In this document: one piece after another, positions 45,218-53,002 of the stretch
How the letters are laid out: each line of letters opens with the position of its first letter
How positions within the stretch are numbered: position 1 is the first letter of the stretch
NCBI RefSeq assembly: GCF_036688685.1
Contig: NZ_JAQQPS010000019.1
Location: 62,001-126,000 of the forward strand
Reading direction: 5' to 3'
DNA: 64,000 nucleotides
Source of the DNA: JALYUM01 sp036688685
Lineage (GTDB): Bacteria; Pseudomonadota; Gammaproteobacteria; Burkholderiales; Burkholderiaceae_D
Program-made: the position numbers and the translations under genes
The notes under the pieces: model-generated
The model's input: only the letters and a program-made list of their open reading frames with translations
What the model was told of the DNA's origin: nothing
Databases searched by the model: none

Positions 45218-45661
45218 TCAGGAAAAGGCCAGCGGCTTGCCGTTGCCGCCGGTTTTCGTGGGCAGCGCCAGTTCCAGCACGCCGTCGCGAAATTCGGCGT
45301 GGGCCTGGGTGTCGTCGATCGCCTGCGGCAAGGTGAAACTGCGGTAGAACTGGCCCCAAAAACGCTCCGGGCAGATCGTCGTGGCGCCTTCATGCTCGCT
45401 CTGCGAACTGGTCTCAGCGGAAATGGAGACCTGGTTGCCGTCGATATTGACCTTGATGTCCTCTTTTTTTGCACCCGGCAGGTCGGCCATGACCTTGTAG
45501 GCCTGTTCGGACTCGGAGACATCCATGCGCACGCGCGGCGCCATGTCGGCGGCGCGCAGCGACGACGGCAGGCGCAGGTCGGAAAAGAATTCGTCGAAGG
45601 TGCGGAACGGCTCGGCACGCAGCATGCGCGCGATCGGATCGAAACGGGTGGAAGCGGACAT
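45218..45661 (-). CDS. Hsp20/alpha-crystallin small heat-shock protein
   Basis: A 147-residue holdase chaperone. The alpha-crystallin domain runs from about residue 45 to the end: RVRMDVSESEQAYKVMADLP, KKEDIKVNIDGNQVSISAE and the conserved GVLELALPTK near the C-terminus. The N-terminal MSASTRFDPIARML is typical. First gene of the five-gene operon. A minus-strand FNR-type box lies 93 bases upstream, with TACGAT at the expected -10 position (45730-45725), which gives a transcript start near 45719 at the classical class II spacing. Confidence 0.94.
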   Translation of the reverse strand: MSASTRFDPIARMLRAEPFRTFDEFFSDLRLPSSLRAADMAPRVRMDVSESEQAYKVMADLPGAKKEDIKVNIDGNQVSISAETSSQSEHEGATTICPERFWGQFYRSFTLPQAIDDTQAHAEFRDGVLELALPTKTGGNGKPLAFS

Positions 45662-45753
45662 GATGGATCTCCAGAAAGATTTTTACCAGTGTCTGCCCCA
45701 GGTCAATGTGACGGCATCGGAGCAATCGTACCGGCGACACATGACGCGGCGAT

Positions 45754-45767
45754 ATGATTTGCATCAA
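45754..45767 (-). promoter_or_regulatory. FNR/Anr-type box of the Hsp20-PhaC operon
   Basis: Minus strand TTGATGCAAATCAT, one mismatch to TTGAT-N4-ATCAA. Its centre lies 41.5 bases from the start implied by the -10 sequence TACGAT at 45730-45725, the classical spacing for FNR activation. Confidence 0.78.
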
Positions 45768-45842
45768 ATTCGCGCTGACAAACCCGCAGATGCACCAAGC
45801 GTCGCGGAAGTGCGCACATCCGCGACGCAATGCAACATACAT

Positions 45843-45856
45843 TTGATGCAAGTCAA
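45843..45856 (+). promoter_or_regulatory. FNR/Anr-type box of the USP-cation ATPase unit
   Basis: TTGATGCAAGTCAA, one mismatch to the FNR consensus, centred 103 bases before the USP start at 45953. With the box at 45754 it makes a divergent pair 89 bases apart, so the Hsp20 and USP units are probably induced together. Confidence 0.73.
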
Positions 45857-45952
45857 ATTCGGCTCAGCGATATCGGCGCGAACGCAGGTAGCGCTGGACC
45901 GCCTCCCGCGCGCGCCGTACGCTGACGTTTTTACATTGCCTGCGAGGCCGTT

Positions 45953-46768
45953 ATGTCCTACCAAACCATCGTCGTCCACGTCGACCATTCGGTGCACGCC
46001 GACGCACGCATCCGGTATGCGGCGCAGCTGGCGGAGCGCTGCGGCGCCCACCTGGTCGGCAGCGCATTCTCCGGCATCTCGCGCTATGTCGAAGCGGGTG
46101 TGGAAGTGATCCTCGCGCAGCAGGCGGAACTGCGCGCGCACAACGAGGCCGCGCTGGCGCGCTTCGACACCATCGCGGCTGCCGAGGGCGTCCCCAGCCA
46201 TGAGCGGCGCTACACCAACGACGACCCGGCTGGCGGTCTGGTGCTGCAAGCGCGCTACGCCGACCTGGTCGTGCTGAGCCAGACCGACCCGGATGACCCG
46301 GCCGCCGCCCACCTGGCCGGCCCGCTGCCGGCGCAGGTCGTCATGGGCGGCGGTCGCCCGGTGCTGGTGCTGCCCTATGCCGGCCAGTTTGCCACGCTGG
46401 CCCGCCGTCCGCTGGTGGCCTGGGACGGCAGCCTGGAAGCGACCCGCGCCGTGGCGGGCGCCCTGCCCCTGCTGCGCGCGGCCGGCACGCTCGATATCGT
46501 CCTGTTCCAGCCGTCGGGCGCGGCCGGGCGCGACCCCGGCGCCGACCTGGCGCTGTATCTGGCCCGCCACGGCGTGCAATGCACGGTGCATGCCGAGCCA
46601 CTGTCCATCAACGGCGGCGTTGCGCTGCTTTCGCTGGCGGCCGACCTCCAGACCGACCTGCTCGTCATGGGCGCCTACGGGAACGCACGTCTGCGCGAAA
46701 TGCTGCTCGGCGGCGTCACCGAAACCATCCTGGACAGCATGACGGCGCCGGTGCTGATGGCGCACTGA
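45953..46768 (+). CDS. Universal stress protein, tandem two-domain type
   Basis: A 271-residue protein with two UspA folds. The first begins MSYQTIVVHVDHSVHADARI; the second carries the ATP-binding G-X2-G-X9-G-S/T motif in MGAYGNARLREMLLGGVTET. The middle has RRPLVAWDGSLEATRAVAGA, a signature shared with the other two long USPs in this locus (50.9 and 53.0 kb). These three are paralogues. It is followed after one base by the P-type ATPase gene, so the two form a unit behind the FNR-type box at 45843. Confidence 0.92.
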   Translation: MSYQTIVVHVDHSVHADARIRYAAQLAERCGAHLVGSAFSGISRYVEAGVEVILAQQAELRAHNEAALARFDTIAAAEGVPSHERRYTNDDPAGGLVLQARYADLVVLSQTDPDDPAAAHLAGPLPAQVVMGGGRPVLVLPYAGQFATLARRPLVAWDGSLEATRAVAGALPLLRAAGTLDIVLFQPSGAAGRDPGADLALYLARHGVQCTVHAEPLSINGGVALLSLAADLQTDLLVMGAYGNARLREMLLGGVTETILDSMTAPVLMAH

Positions 46769-46769
46769 C

Positions 46770-49253
46770 ATGGGCGCACGCCACGATGGGGACGGGTTAA
46801 GCGAGGCCGAAGCCGCGCGCCGCCTGGCCGCGCACGGGCCGAATTCGCTGGCGGCGCCGGAACGGCGCTCGTGGCGCCGCATCGGCGCCGACGCGGCGCG
46901 CGAACCCATGTTCCTGCTGCTGGCCGGCGCGGCCCTGCTGTATCTCGCGCTGGGCCAGCCCGGCGAAGGCCTGTTCCTGTGCGGCATGGTCGTGGTCAAT
47001 CTGGGCCTGTCGCTGTACCAGGAAGGCAAGACCGAGCGCGCGCTGGCCGCCCTGCGCGCGCTGGCCAGTCCGCGCGCGCAGGTGTTGCGGGGCGGGCGCT
47101 GGCAGTCGATCGATGGCGCCGATGTGGTGCGGGGCGACATCATCGCCCTGAATAAAGGCGACCGGGTGCCGGCCGATGCGCGCCTGCTCAGCAGCAATGG
47201 CATGCAGGCCGACGAGTCCCTGCTGACGGGAGAATCGATGCCGGTCACCAAGGATGGCGCGGCCATGCTGTTCGCCGGCGCGCTGGTGCTCCAGGGCGAT
47301 GGCGTGGCACAGGTGGCCGCCACCGGCGCGCGCAGCCAGCTCGGCCGGATTGCCGCATCGCTGCAAGGCGTGCGTGCGGCCCCGTCGCCGCTGCAACGCC
47401 AGGGCACAGCGCTGGCGCGCGCCTTTGCCGTGGTCGGGCTGGCGCTCAGCGCATCGCTGGTGCTGGTGTATGGTTATCTGCGCGGCGACTGGCCGCAAGC
47501 ACTGCTGGCCGGCATTGCACTGGCCATGTCGATGTTACCGGAAGAGCTGCCGGTGATCATGACGGTGTTTCCCGCCATCGGCGCCTGGCGCCTGGCCCGG
47601 CAGCACGTGCTGACGCGGCGCCTGGCAGCCATCGAGACGCTGGGTGCCATCTCGGTGCTGTGCGTCGACAAGGCCGGTACGCTCACCGCCAACCGCATGG
47701 AAGTGGTGGCCCTCGAAGCGCATGGTGTGCGCCACCCGGTGACGCCTGGCGCGCTGCCGGCTGGCTTCGCCACGCTGGTCGAGACGGCGCGCCTGGCCAG
47801 CGCCGCGCGAGGTCCCGATCCGATCGACCAGGCAGTGCAGCGCCTTGGGCAAGCCAGCCTGGCGGCGCCGCAGCGCCATCCCGACTGGGTGCTGCTGCAC
47901 GAGTATGGCGTCAGCGCGCAGCAGCGCGCGCTGGTGCAGGTCTGGCGCCGCGGCGACGCCCGCCTGGTCGCCGCCGCCAAGGGCGCACCGGAAACCATCC
48001 TCAACTGGTGCGAACTCGACCCCAGCACCCGCGCCAGCGCGCTGGCGGCAGCCGCCGAGATGGCGCAAGGCGGCCTGCGCGTGCTGGCCGTCGCGCACGC
48101 TGTCCTGCCCGAAGAAATCTGGCCGACGCAGGCCGCCGACCTCGCGCTGCGCTACGATGGCCTGCTGGCGCTGGCCGACCCGCTGCGGCCCGAGATCCCG
48201 GCCTGCGTCCTGCAATGCCGCCAGGCCGGCATCCGGGTCGTCATGATCACCGGCGACCATCCGGACACGGCCCACGCGATTGCGCTGCAGGCCGGACTGG
48301 ACGACACACCGGCCCTGACCGGCACTGAACTCGATGCGCTCGATGCGGCCGGGCTGGCTGAACGCCTTGCCACCCTCAGCGTCTGCGCGCGCATTGCACC
48401 CGGCCAGAAACTGCGACTGGTGCAGGCGCTCGCCCGCAGCGGCGCCACGGTGGCCATGACCGGCGACGGGGTCAACGACGCGCCGGCATTGAAGGCGGCG
48501 CACGTCGGCATTGCCATGGGCGGACGCGGCACCGATGTGGCGCGCGAAGCGGCCGCGCTGGTGCTGCTGGACGACCGTTTCGCCTCGATCATCGAGGCGA
48601 TCCGGGCCGGCCGGCGCATCCACGACAACATGCGCAAGTCGATGCGCTACATTATTTCGATGCATGCGCCGATTGCCGGCATGGCCATCCTGCCGATCCT
48701 GGCCGGCTGGCCGCCCTTGCTGTATCCCATGCACATCGTGTTCCTGCAGATGATCATCGATACGGCCTGCGCCCTGGTGTTCGAGAACGACCCCGCGGCG
48801 CCGCAGCTGATGCGCCGCCCCCCGCTAAACCCGCAAGCGCCCCTGTTCGACGCCGCTGCGCTGATCCGCGCGCTGGCGCTGGGCGTGCTGCCGTGCGCTG
48901 CGGTAGCGGGCGCGTATGCATGGGCGCTGGGCGCGCTGGCGCCCGCGCCGGCGCGCGCGTTCGGCTTCACGGCGCTGGTGCTGGCCAACCTGTCGCTGAT
49001 CCTCGCCAACCGCGCCGGCGGCAGCGGCCTGTGGGCATCGCTGCGCCAGCCGAACCGACTGCTTTGGGGAGTATCCGGCGCGGCGCTGGCCATGCTGGCG
49101 CTGGTGCTGTACCAGCCGTGGCTGGCTGCCGTATTCCAGTTCGGGGCCTTGACACCGGCGCTGGCAGCGGGCGCCGGTGCGCTTGGCCTGGCCAGTGGCC
49201 TGGTGCCGGCGCTGCTGTCCCGGCGCGACCTGCGTGCAGAACATCCACGCTAG
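46770..49253 (+). CDS. Cation-transporting P-type ATPase (P2/P3-like) with altered DKTGT motif
   Basis: An 827-residue membrane ATPase with about eight to ten helices. Actuator: LLTGESMPVTK. Membrane motif: MLPEELPVIMT. Phosphorylation site: VDKAGTLTANRM, where the otherwise near-invariant threonine after DK is alanine (D300-K301-A302). Nucleotide domain: KGAPETIL. Hinge: MTGDGVNDAPALK. The family pumps Ca2+, Mg2+, Na+ or H+; the ion cannot be told from sequence. The start at 46770 lies one base after the USP stop. Apart from the alanine the catalytic set is complete. Homologous ATPases are found in low-oxygen loci of Burkholderia. Confidence 0.9.
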   Translation: MGARHDGDGLSEAEAARRLAAHGPNSLAAPERRSWRRIGADAAREPMFLLLAGAALLYLALGQPGEGLFLCGMVVVNLGLSLYQEGKTERALAALRALASPRAQVLRGGRWQSIDGADVVRGDIIALNKGDRVPADARLLSSNGMQADESLLTGESMPVTKDGAAMLFAGALVLQGDGVAQVAATGARSQLGRIAASLQGVRAAPSPLQRQGTALARAFAVVGLALSASLVLVYGYLRGDWPQALLAGIALAMSMLPEELPVIMTVFPAIGAWRLARQHVLTRRLAAIETLGAISVLCVDKAGTLTANRMEVVALEAHGVRHPVTPGALPAGFATLVETARLASAARGPDPIDQAVQRLGQASLAAPQRHPDWVLLHEYGVSAQQRALVQVWRRGDARLVAAAKGAPETILNWCELDPSTRASALAAAAEMAQGGLRVLAVAHAVLPEEIWPTQAADLALRYDGLLALADPLRPEIPACVLQCRQAGIRVVMITGDHPDTAHAIALQAGLDDTPALTGTELDALDAAGLAERLATLSVCARIAPGQKLRLVQALARSGATVAMTGDGVNDAPALKAAHVGIAMGGRGTDVAREAAALVLLDDRFASIIEAIRAGRRIHDNMRKSMRYIISMHAPIAGMAILPILAGWPPLLYPMHIVFLQMIIDTACALVFENDPAAPQLMRRPPLNPQAPLFDAAALIRALALGVLPCAAVAGAYAWALGALAPAPARAFGFTALVLANLSLILANRAGGSGLWASLRQPNRLLWGVSGAALAMLALVLYQPWLAAVFQFGALTPALAAGAGALGLASGLVPALLSRRDLRAEHPR

Positions 49254-49294
49254 TCCTTGCATCAATAGTTACTAAGAAAATGCTGGTAGCTTTT

Positions 49295-49308
49295 TGATGC
49301 GGATCAAA
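49295..49308 (+). promoter_or_regulatory. Perfect FNR/Anr box upstream of the PAS-GGDEF gene
   Basis: TTGATGCGGATCAA is a perfect match to TTGAT-N4-ATCAA. It lies 89 bases before the diguanylate cyclase start. The sequence around is AT-rich (runs of A and T on both sides). It would link oxygen level to cyclic-di-GMP production. Confidence 0.8.
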
Positions 49309-49396
49309 AACAGCGTAAAAATACTGCAAGGTTCTCGACGCCGCGATCCACCCGGATTATTGTGAATACCCGACTGCGTCCTGGCGGCAGACCATC

Positions 49397-50368
49397 ATGA
49401 AGCGCACGTTCCCGAAGCACGAGAATTCGCCCGAGCTCACGGCCGCCGTGGCGGCGTCGGTGTTTTACCACAGCCGCGACGCCATCATGATCACCGCGCT
49501 CGACGGCACCATCCTCGGCGTCAACGCCGCCTTCAGCACCATCACCGGCTACACGGCCGAGGAAGTGCGGGGCCAGAATCCGCGCATCCTCAAATCCGGG
49601 CGCCAGGACGACGCGTTCTACCAGGCCATGTGGCAAGCCGTCACCAGCCAGGGTTACTGGCAGGGCGAAGCGTGGAACCGGCGCAAGGATGGCAGCCTGT
49701 TCGCCGAGCGCATCACGCTCAGCACCGTGCCCGACGGCGCCGGCCGCCCGCATCACTACATCGCCGTGTTTGCCGACATCACCGGCGCCAGCGAGCAGCG
49801 CCTGCTGCTCGAGGAGCGCGCCAATTACGATGCCCTCACCGGCCTGCCCAACCGCGTGCTGCTGCGCGAGCGCCTCGACCAGGTGCTGGCTCAGGCGCAT
49901 GAACATGGCATGGCAGTCGCGGTCGCGTTCATCGACCTCGATGGCTTCAAGGACATCAACGACAGCATGGGCCACGTGGCGGGCGACAGCCTGCTCGCCA
50001 CCATGGCGCAGCGCCTGCGCCATGCCTTGCGCGAGTCGGACACCCTGGCGCGCTTCGGCGGCGACGAATTTGTCGCGGTGCTGCCCGATGTGCAGGACGG
50101 CGCACTGCTGGCATCGCTGACAGGCCGCATGAGCACGGCGGCGCGCGTGCCGGTGGTGCTCGACGGCCGCACACTCTGCCTGTCGGCCAGTATCGGGGTG
50201 GCGCTCTATCCGGACGATGGCGCCACTGCAGCGGAACTGATCGGCCGGGCCGACGCCGCCATGTACACGGCCAAGCGCAAGCTGCGCGGCGCCACGCGCG
50301 CCTCCGACCTGCCCGGCGCCGCGGCAGCGCGCCGCGCGCCGGCACCGCAACGGGCCGAAGCGCCATGA
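49397..50368 (+). CDS. PAS-GGDEF diguanylate cyclase
   Basis: A 323-residue cytoplasmic protein. PAS domain at about residues 20-140: DAIMITALDGTILGVNAAFS, GYTAEEVRGQNPRILKSG. GGDEF domain at 145-310: YDALTGLPNRVLLRERL, then FIDLDGFKDIND and ARFGGDEFVAVLPD with the intact GGDEF active site. An inhibitory RxxD is not obvious. It makes cyclic-di-GMP, opposite in effect to the HD-GYP proteins in the 27-33 kb cluster. It follows a perfect FNR box and overlaps the start of the fnr-like pseudogene by four bases. Confidence 0.92.
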   Translation: MKRTFPKHENSPELTAAVAASVFYHSRDAIMITALDGTILGVNAAFSTITGYTAEEVRGQNPRILKSGRQDDAFYQAMWQAVTSQGYWQGEAWNRRKDGSLFAERITLSTVPDGAGRPHHYIAVFADITGASEQRLLLEERANYDALTGLPNRVLLRERLDQVLAQAHEHGMAVAVAFIDLDGFKDINDSMGHVAGDSLLATMAQRLRHALRESDTLARFGGDEFVAVLPDVQDGALLASLTGRMSTAARVPVVLDGRTLCLSASIGVALYPDDGATAAELIGRADAAMYTAKRKLRGATRASDLPGAAAARRAPAPQRAEAP

Positions 50369-50798
50369 GTGCACCCATTGCGCGCCCGGCGGGCGAGCAG
50401 GTGCCGGGCTTCCAGATGCGCGGTCAACTGCCCGGCATGGAAGCGATCGGCGCCGGTATGCACCGCCACTTCTGCAGCCTCATGAGCAGCGAGATGCAGC
50501 GGGAACAGGCCTGACGCTACTGCTGGGCAATAAACGTGCGCAACAGCGACTGGCGGTGTTGTTGGTCGACATCGGGTCCCACTCTGCGGCGCGTGCGTAT
50601 TCGGCGACGCAATTCCAGTTGCGCATGTCGCGCGAAGACATCGGCAGCGACCTGGGCCTGACCATCGAAAGCATCCTGCCGGCCCGGCTCACCAAACTCG
50701 GACTCATCACCGTCGACAAGCGCGCCGGCGTGCTGCGCGACCCGGCGCGCCCGGCCGCCTTGGCCAACGGCGCCGCACCCTGCAGCCCGCTGGCCTGA
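50365..50798 (+). pseudogene. Decayed fnr/crp-family regulator gene
   Basis: Pieces of an FNR-type regulator in two frames. The first 49 codons read GEQVPGFQMRGQLPGMEAIG (end of the cyclic-nucleotide-like sensor core), then jump to MHRHFCSLMSSEMQREQ (dimerisation helix), missing about 35 residues between. A TGA at 50512 follows a one-base loss; the next frame resumes LTLLLGNKRAQQRLAVLLVD, then YSATQFQLRMSREDIGSDLG (first part of the HTH) and an altered recognition helix. The N-terminal cysteine cluster region is absent. It cannot make a working regulator. Its position inside an FNR-box locus suggests a former local regulator, replaced by one elsewhere. Confidence 0.82.
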
Positions 50799-50817
50799 CC
50801 AGCCGCCTGCCGCCCGT

Positions 50818-50831
50818 TTGATGCAGATCAT
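50818..50831 (+). promoter_or_regulatory. FNR/Anr-type box of the USP-alcohol dehydrogenase unit
   Basis: TTGATGCAGATCAT, one mismatch to the consensus, centred 83 bases before the USP start at 50908. The -10 region is weak, as usual for activator-dependent promoters. Confidence 0.75.
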
Positions 50832-50907
50832 GGATTCTGAGGCCGTATCCTTCCATCCTGCGTGACAGGGCCCGCGTCCAGCGCCCCCCTTTTCGACAAG
50901 GACTGTC

Positions 50908-51747
50908 ATGGAATACAAAACCATCCTCGTGCATGTCGACCAGTCACGCCACGCCGCCACGCGCATCCATTTTGCTGCCGCGCTCGCGCGCATACACGGG
51001 GCGCTCCTGATCGGCGCGGCCATGACCGGCCTGCCCCGCTACGTGTTCCCCGACGGCGCCTGGCCGATTCCCCTGACCCTTGCCGCCAGCTGCTTCGAGC
51101 CCCTGTACGACAAGGCCCGGCGCGCGCTGGAACAGTTTGCCGACATCACTGCCGCTTACGATATCGCCTGCGAACCGCGCCTGGTGACGGACCAGGATGC
51201 CGATGCACTGGTTCTGCTGGCGCGCTTCGCCGACCTGGTCGTCGTCACGCAGGACGACCCCGACGAAGCCTTGCCCGGTCAGGTCGCGCGCCTGCCCGAA
51301 TACGTGGCGCTGCACGCCACCGCGCCGGCCCTGATCGTGCCGCTGGACTGGACCGCGCCTGGCGCGGGCCACCAGATCCTGGTGGCCTGGAACGGCAGTG
51401 CCGCGTGCGCCCGCGCCGTGCACGCGGCGCTGCCGCTGCTGCGCCAGGCGCGCAATGTACGCCTGGCGTCGTTGCGCGCGCCCACCGACGCGTTTGCGCA
51501 GGACATCGCGGCCGAGCAGGCGCAGCTGGCCGCCAGCCTGGGCCGCCACGGCGTCCAGGTGCAGCTGTGCGTGCGCGACGAGGATGTCGACGCCGGCCAC
51601 GCCATCCTGGCACTGGCCAGGGAAACCGGATGCGACCTGATCGTGATGGGCTGTTACGGCCATGCGCGCTTTCGCGAAATGCTGCTGGGCGGCGCAAGCC
51701 GCACCATGCTGCGCTCGGCCACGGTACCGACGCTGATGCTGCACTGA
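50908..51747 (+). CDS. Universal stress protein, tandem two-domain type
   Basis: A 279-residue two-domain USP. Start MEYKTILVHVDQSRHAATRI. The second domain has HQILVAWNGSAACARAVHAA and the nucleotide motif MGCYGHARFREMLLGGASRT. It is a paralogue of the USPs at 45.9 and 53.0 kb (same length class, same middle and end patterns), but diverged. The alcohol dehydrogenase gene starts 23 bases downstream and is probably co-transcribed. Confidence 0.92.
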   Translation: MEYKTILVHVDQSRHAATRIHFAAALARIHGALLIGAAMTGLPRYVFPDGAWPIPLTLAASCFEPLYDKARRALEQFADITAAYDIACEPRLVTDQDADALVLLARFADLVVVTQDDPDEALPGQVARLPEYVALHATAPALIVPLDWTAPGAGHQILVAWNGSAACARAVHAALPLLRQARNVRLASLRAPTDAFAQDIAAEQAQLAASLGRHGVQVQLCVRDEDVDAGHAILALARETGCDLIVMGCYGHARFREMLLGGASRTMLRSATVPTLMLH

Positions 51748-51770
51748 TGTATCCCCCACGGAGGCTTGTC

Positions 51771-52826
51771 ATGAACATGATGAATGCAGCAGTCTTCACC
51801 GGCCCCGGGCGCATCGTCCTGGGCCGCAAGCCGGTCCCCGTGGCCGGCCCGGGCGAGGCGGTGATCAAGGTCACGCTCACCACCATCTGCGGCACCGACG
51901 TGCACATCCTCAAGGGCGAATACCCGGTGCGCGACGGTTTGACCATCGGGCACGAACCGGTCGGCACCATCCACGAACTGGGGCCGGGCGTGACCGGCTA
52001 CAGTATCGGCCAGCGCGTGGTGGTGGGCGCCATCACCCCGTGCGGCCAGTGCCACACCTGCCTGGACGGCCACCAGTCCCAGTGCGGTGGCCATGCCATC
52101 GGCGGCTGGCGCTTCGGCAATACGATCGACGGCTGCCAGGCCGAGTACGTCAAGGTACCGTTCGCCAACGCCAACCTGGCGCCCATTCCCGATGCCCTGA
52201 GCGACGAGCAGGTATTGATGTGCCCGGACATCATGAGTACCGGCTTCGGCGGCGCCGAAAACGGCGGCATCCGGCTGGGCGACAGCGTCGCCATCTTTGC
52301 GCAGGGGCCGATCGGCCTGTGCGCCACCGCCGGCGCGCGTCTGCGCGGCGCCAGCCGCATCATCGCGGTCGATACCTTCCCCGAGCGGCTGGCGATGGCG
52401 CAACGGCTGGGCGCCGACGCCGTCGTCGATTACCGCGCCGGCGACGCGGTGGAAGAGATCCTGCGCCTGACCGGCGGGCGCGGTGTCGACGTCGCCATCG
52501 AGGCGCTGGGCACCCAGCAGACCTTCGAAAACTGCCTGCGAGTCTTAAAACCCGGCGGCACGCTGTCGAGCCTGGGCGTGTATTCGGGCAAGCTGACGCT
52601 GCCCATGGATGCCTTCGCGGCCGGCCTGGCCGACCAGTCGCTGGTTACCACGCTGTGCCCCGGCGGCAAGGAGCGCATGCGCCGTCTGATGGCCATCGTC
52701 GCCTCCGGCCGGCTCGACCTGCAGCCGCTGATCACGCACCGCTTCCGCCTCGAGCAAATCGAAGACGCTTACGAGCTGTTTGCAAACCAGCGCGACGGCG
52801 TGCTGAAAGTGGCCATCACGCCTTGA
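51771..52826 (+). CDS. Zinc-dependent alcohol dehydrogenase
   Basis: A 351-residue medium-chain dehydrogenase. Catalytic zinc ligands are in TICGTDVHILKG and GHEPVG. A structural zinc loop of Cys residues is present in ITPCGQCHTCLDGHQSQCGG. The Rossmann part is GDSVAIFAQGPIGLCATAGA. The pattern DIMSTGFGGAENGGIRLGD matches the secondary-alcohol/butanediol-like subfamily. It would reduce an aldehyde or ketone with NAD(P)H, a plausible fermentative outlet under low oxygen. The ATG follows ACGGAGG at seven bases. It is second gene in the USP unit. Confidence 0.92.
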   Translation: MNMMNAAVFTGPGRIVLGRKPVPVAGPGEAVIKVTLTTICGTDVHILKGEYPVRDGLTIGHEPVGTIHELGPGVTGYSIGQRVVVGAITPCGQCHTCLDGHQSQCGGHAIGGWRFGNTIDGCQAEYVKVPFANANLAPIPDALSDEQVLMCPDIMSTGFGGAENGGIRLGDSVAIFAQGPIGLCATAGARLRGASRIIAVDTFPERLAMAQRLGADAVVDYRAGDAVEEILRLTGGRGVDVAIEALGTQQTFENCLRVLKPGGTLSSLGVYSGKLTLPMDAFAAGLADQSLVTTLCPGGKERMRRLMAIVASGRLDLQPLITHRFRLEQIEDAYELFANQRDGVLKVAITP

Positions 52827-52911
52827 GGCGACGCCGTCGAACTTGCGGAAACGTTGCGCTGCATCAAATTGCGCACGCAAAGCGCAGCAGGTGCACGTTC
52901 GCCGTTCATAT

Positions 52912-52925
52912 TTGATTTGCATCAT
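52912..52925 (+). promoter_or_regulatory. FNR/Anr-type box of the third two-domain USP
   Basis: TTGATTTGCATCAT, one mismatch to the consensus. TAGTAT at 52948-52953 is exactly where a -10 box is expected for an activator at -41.5, giving a start near 52960. A weaker half-matching site, TTGCGCTGCATCAA, lies at 52854-52867. Confidence 0.8.
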
Positions 52926-53002
52926 GTTTTTTTAGCCAGCCAATCCATAGTATTCTGGCAAAGCGGCGCGCCACGCGCCGGCTGTGACCACCGGGAGCCG
53001 CC

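Noticed and set aside
50556..50798. Independent small regulator of 80 residues
   Set aside because: It is the C-terminal part of an FNR-type protein without a ribosome site, continuous with upstream remnants in another frame; annotated as a pseudogene instead.
52854..52867. Eighth FNR box (TTGCGCTGCATCAA)
   Set aside because: Only one half-site matches; mentioned with the stronger box at 52912 but not counted.
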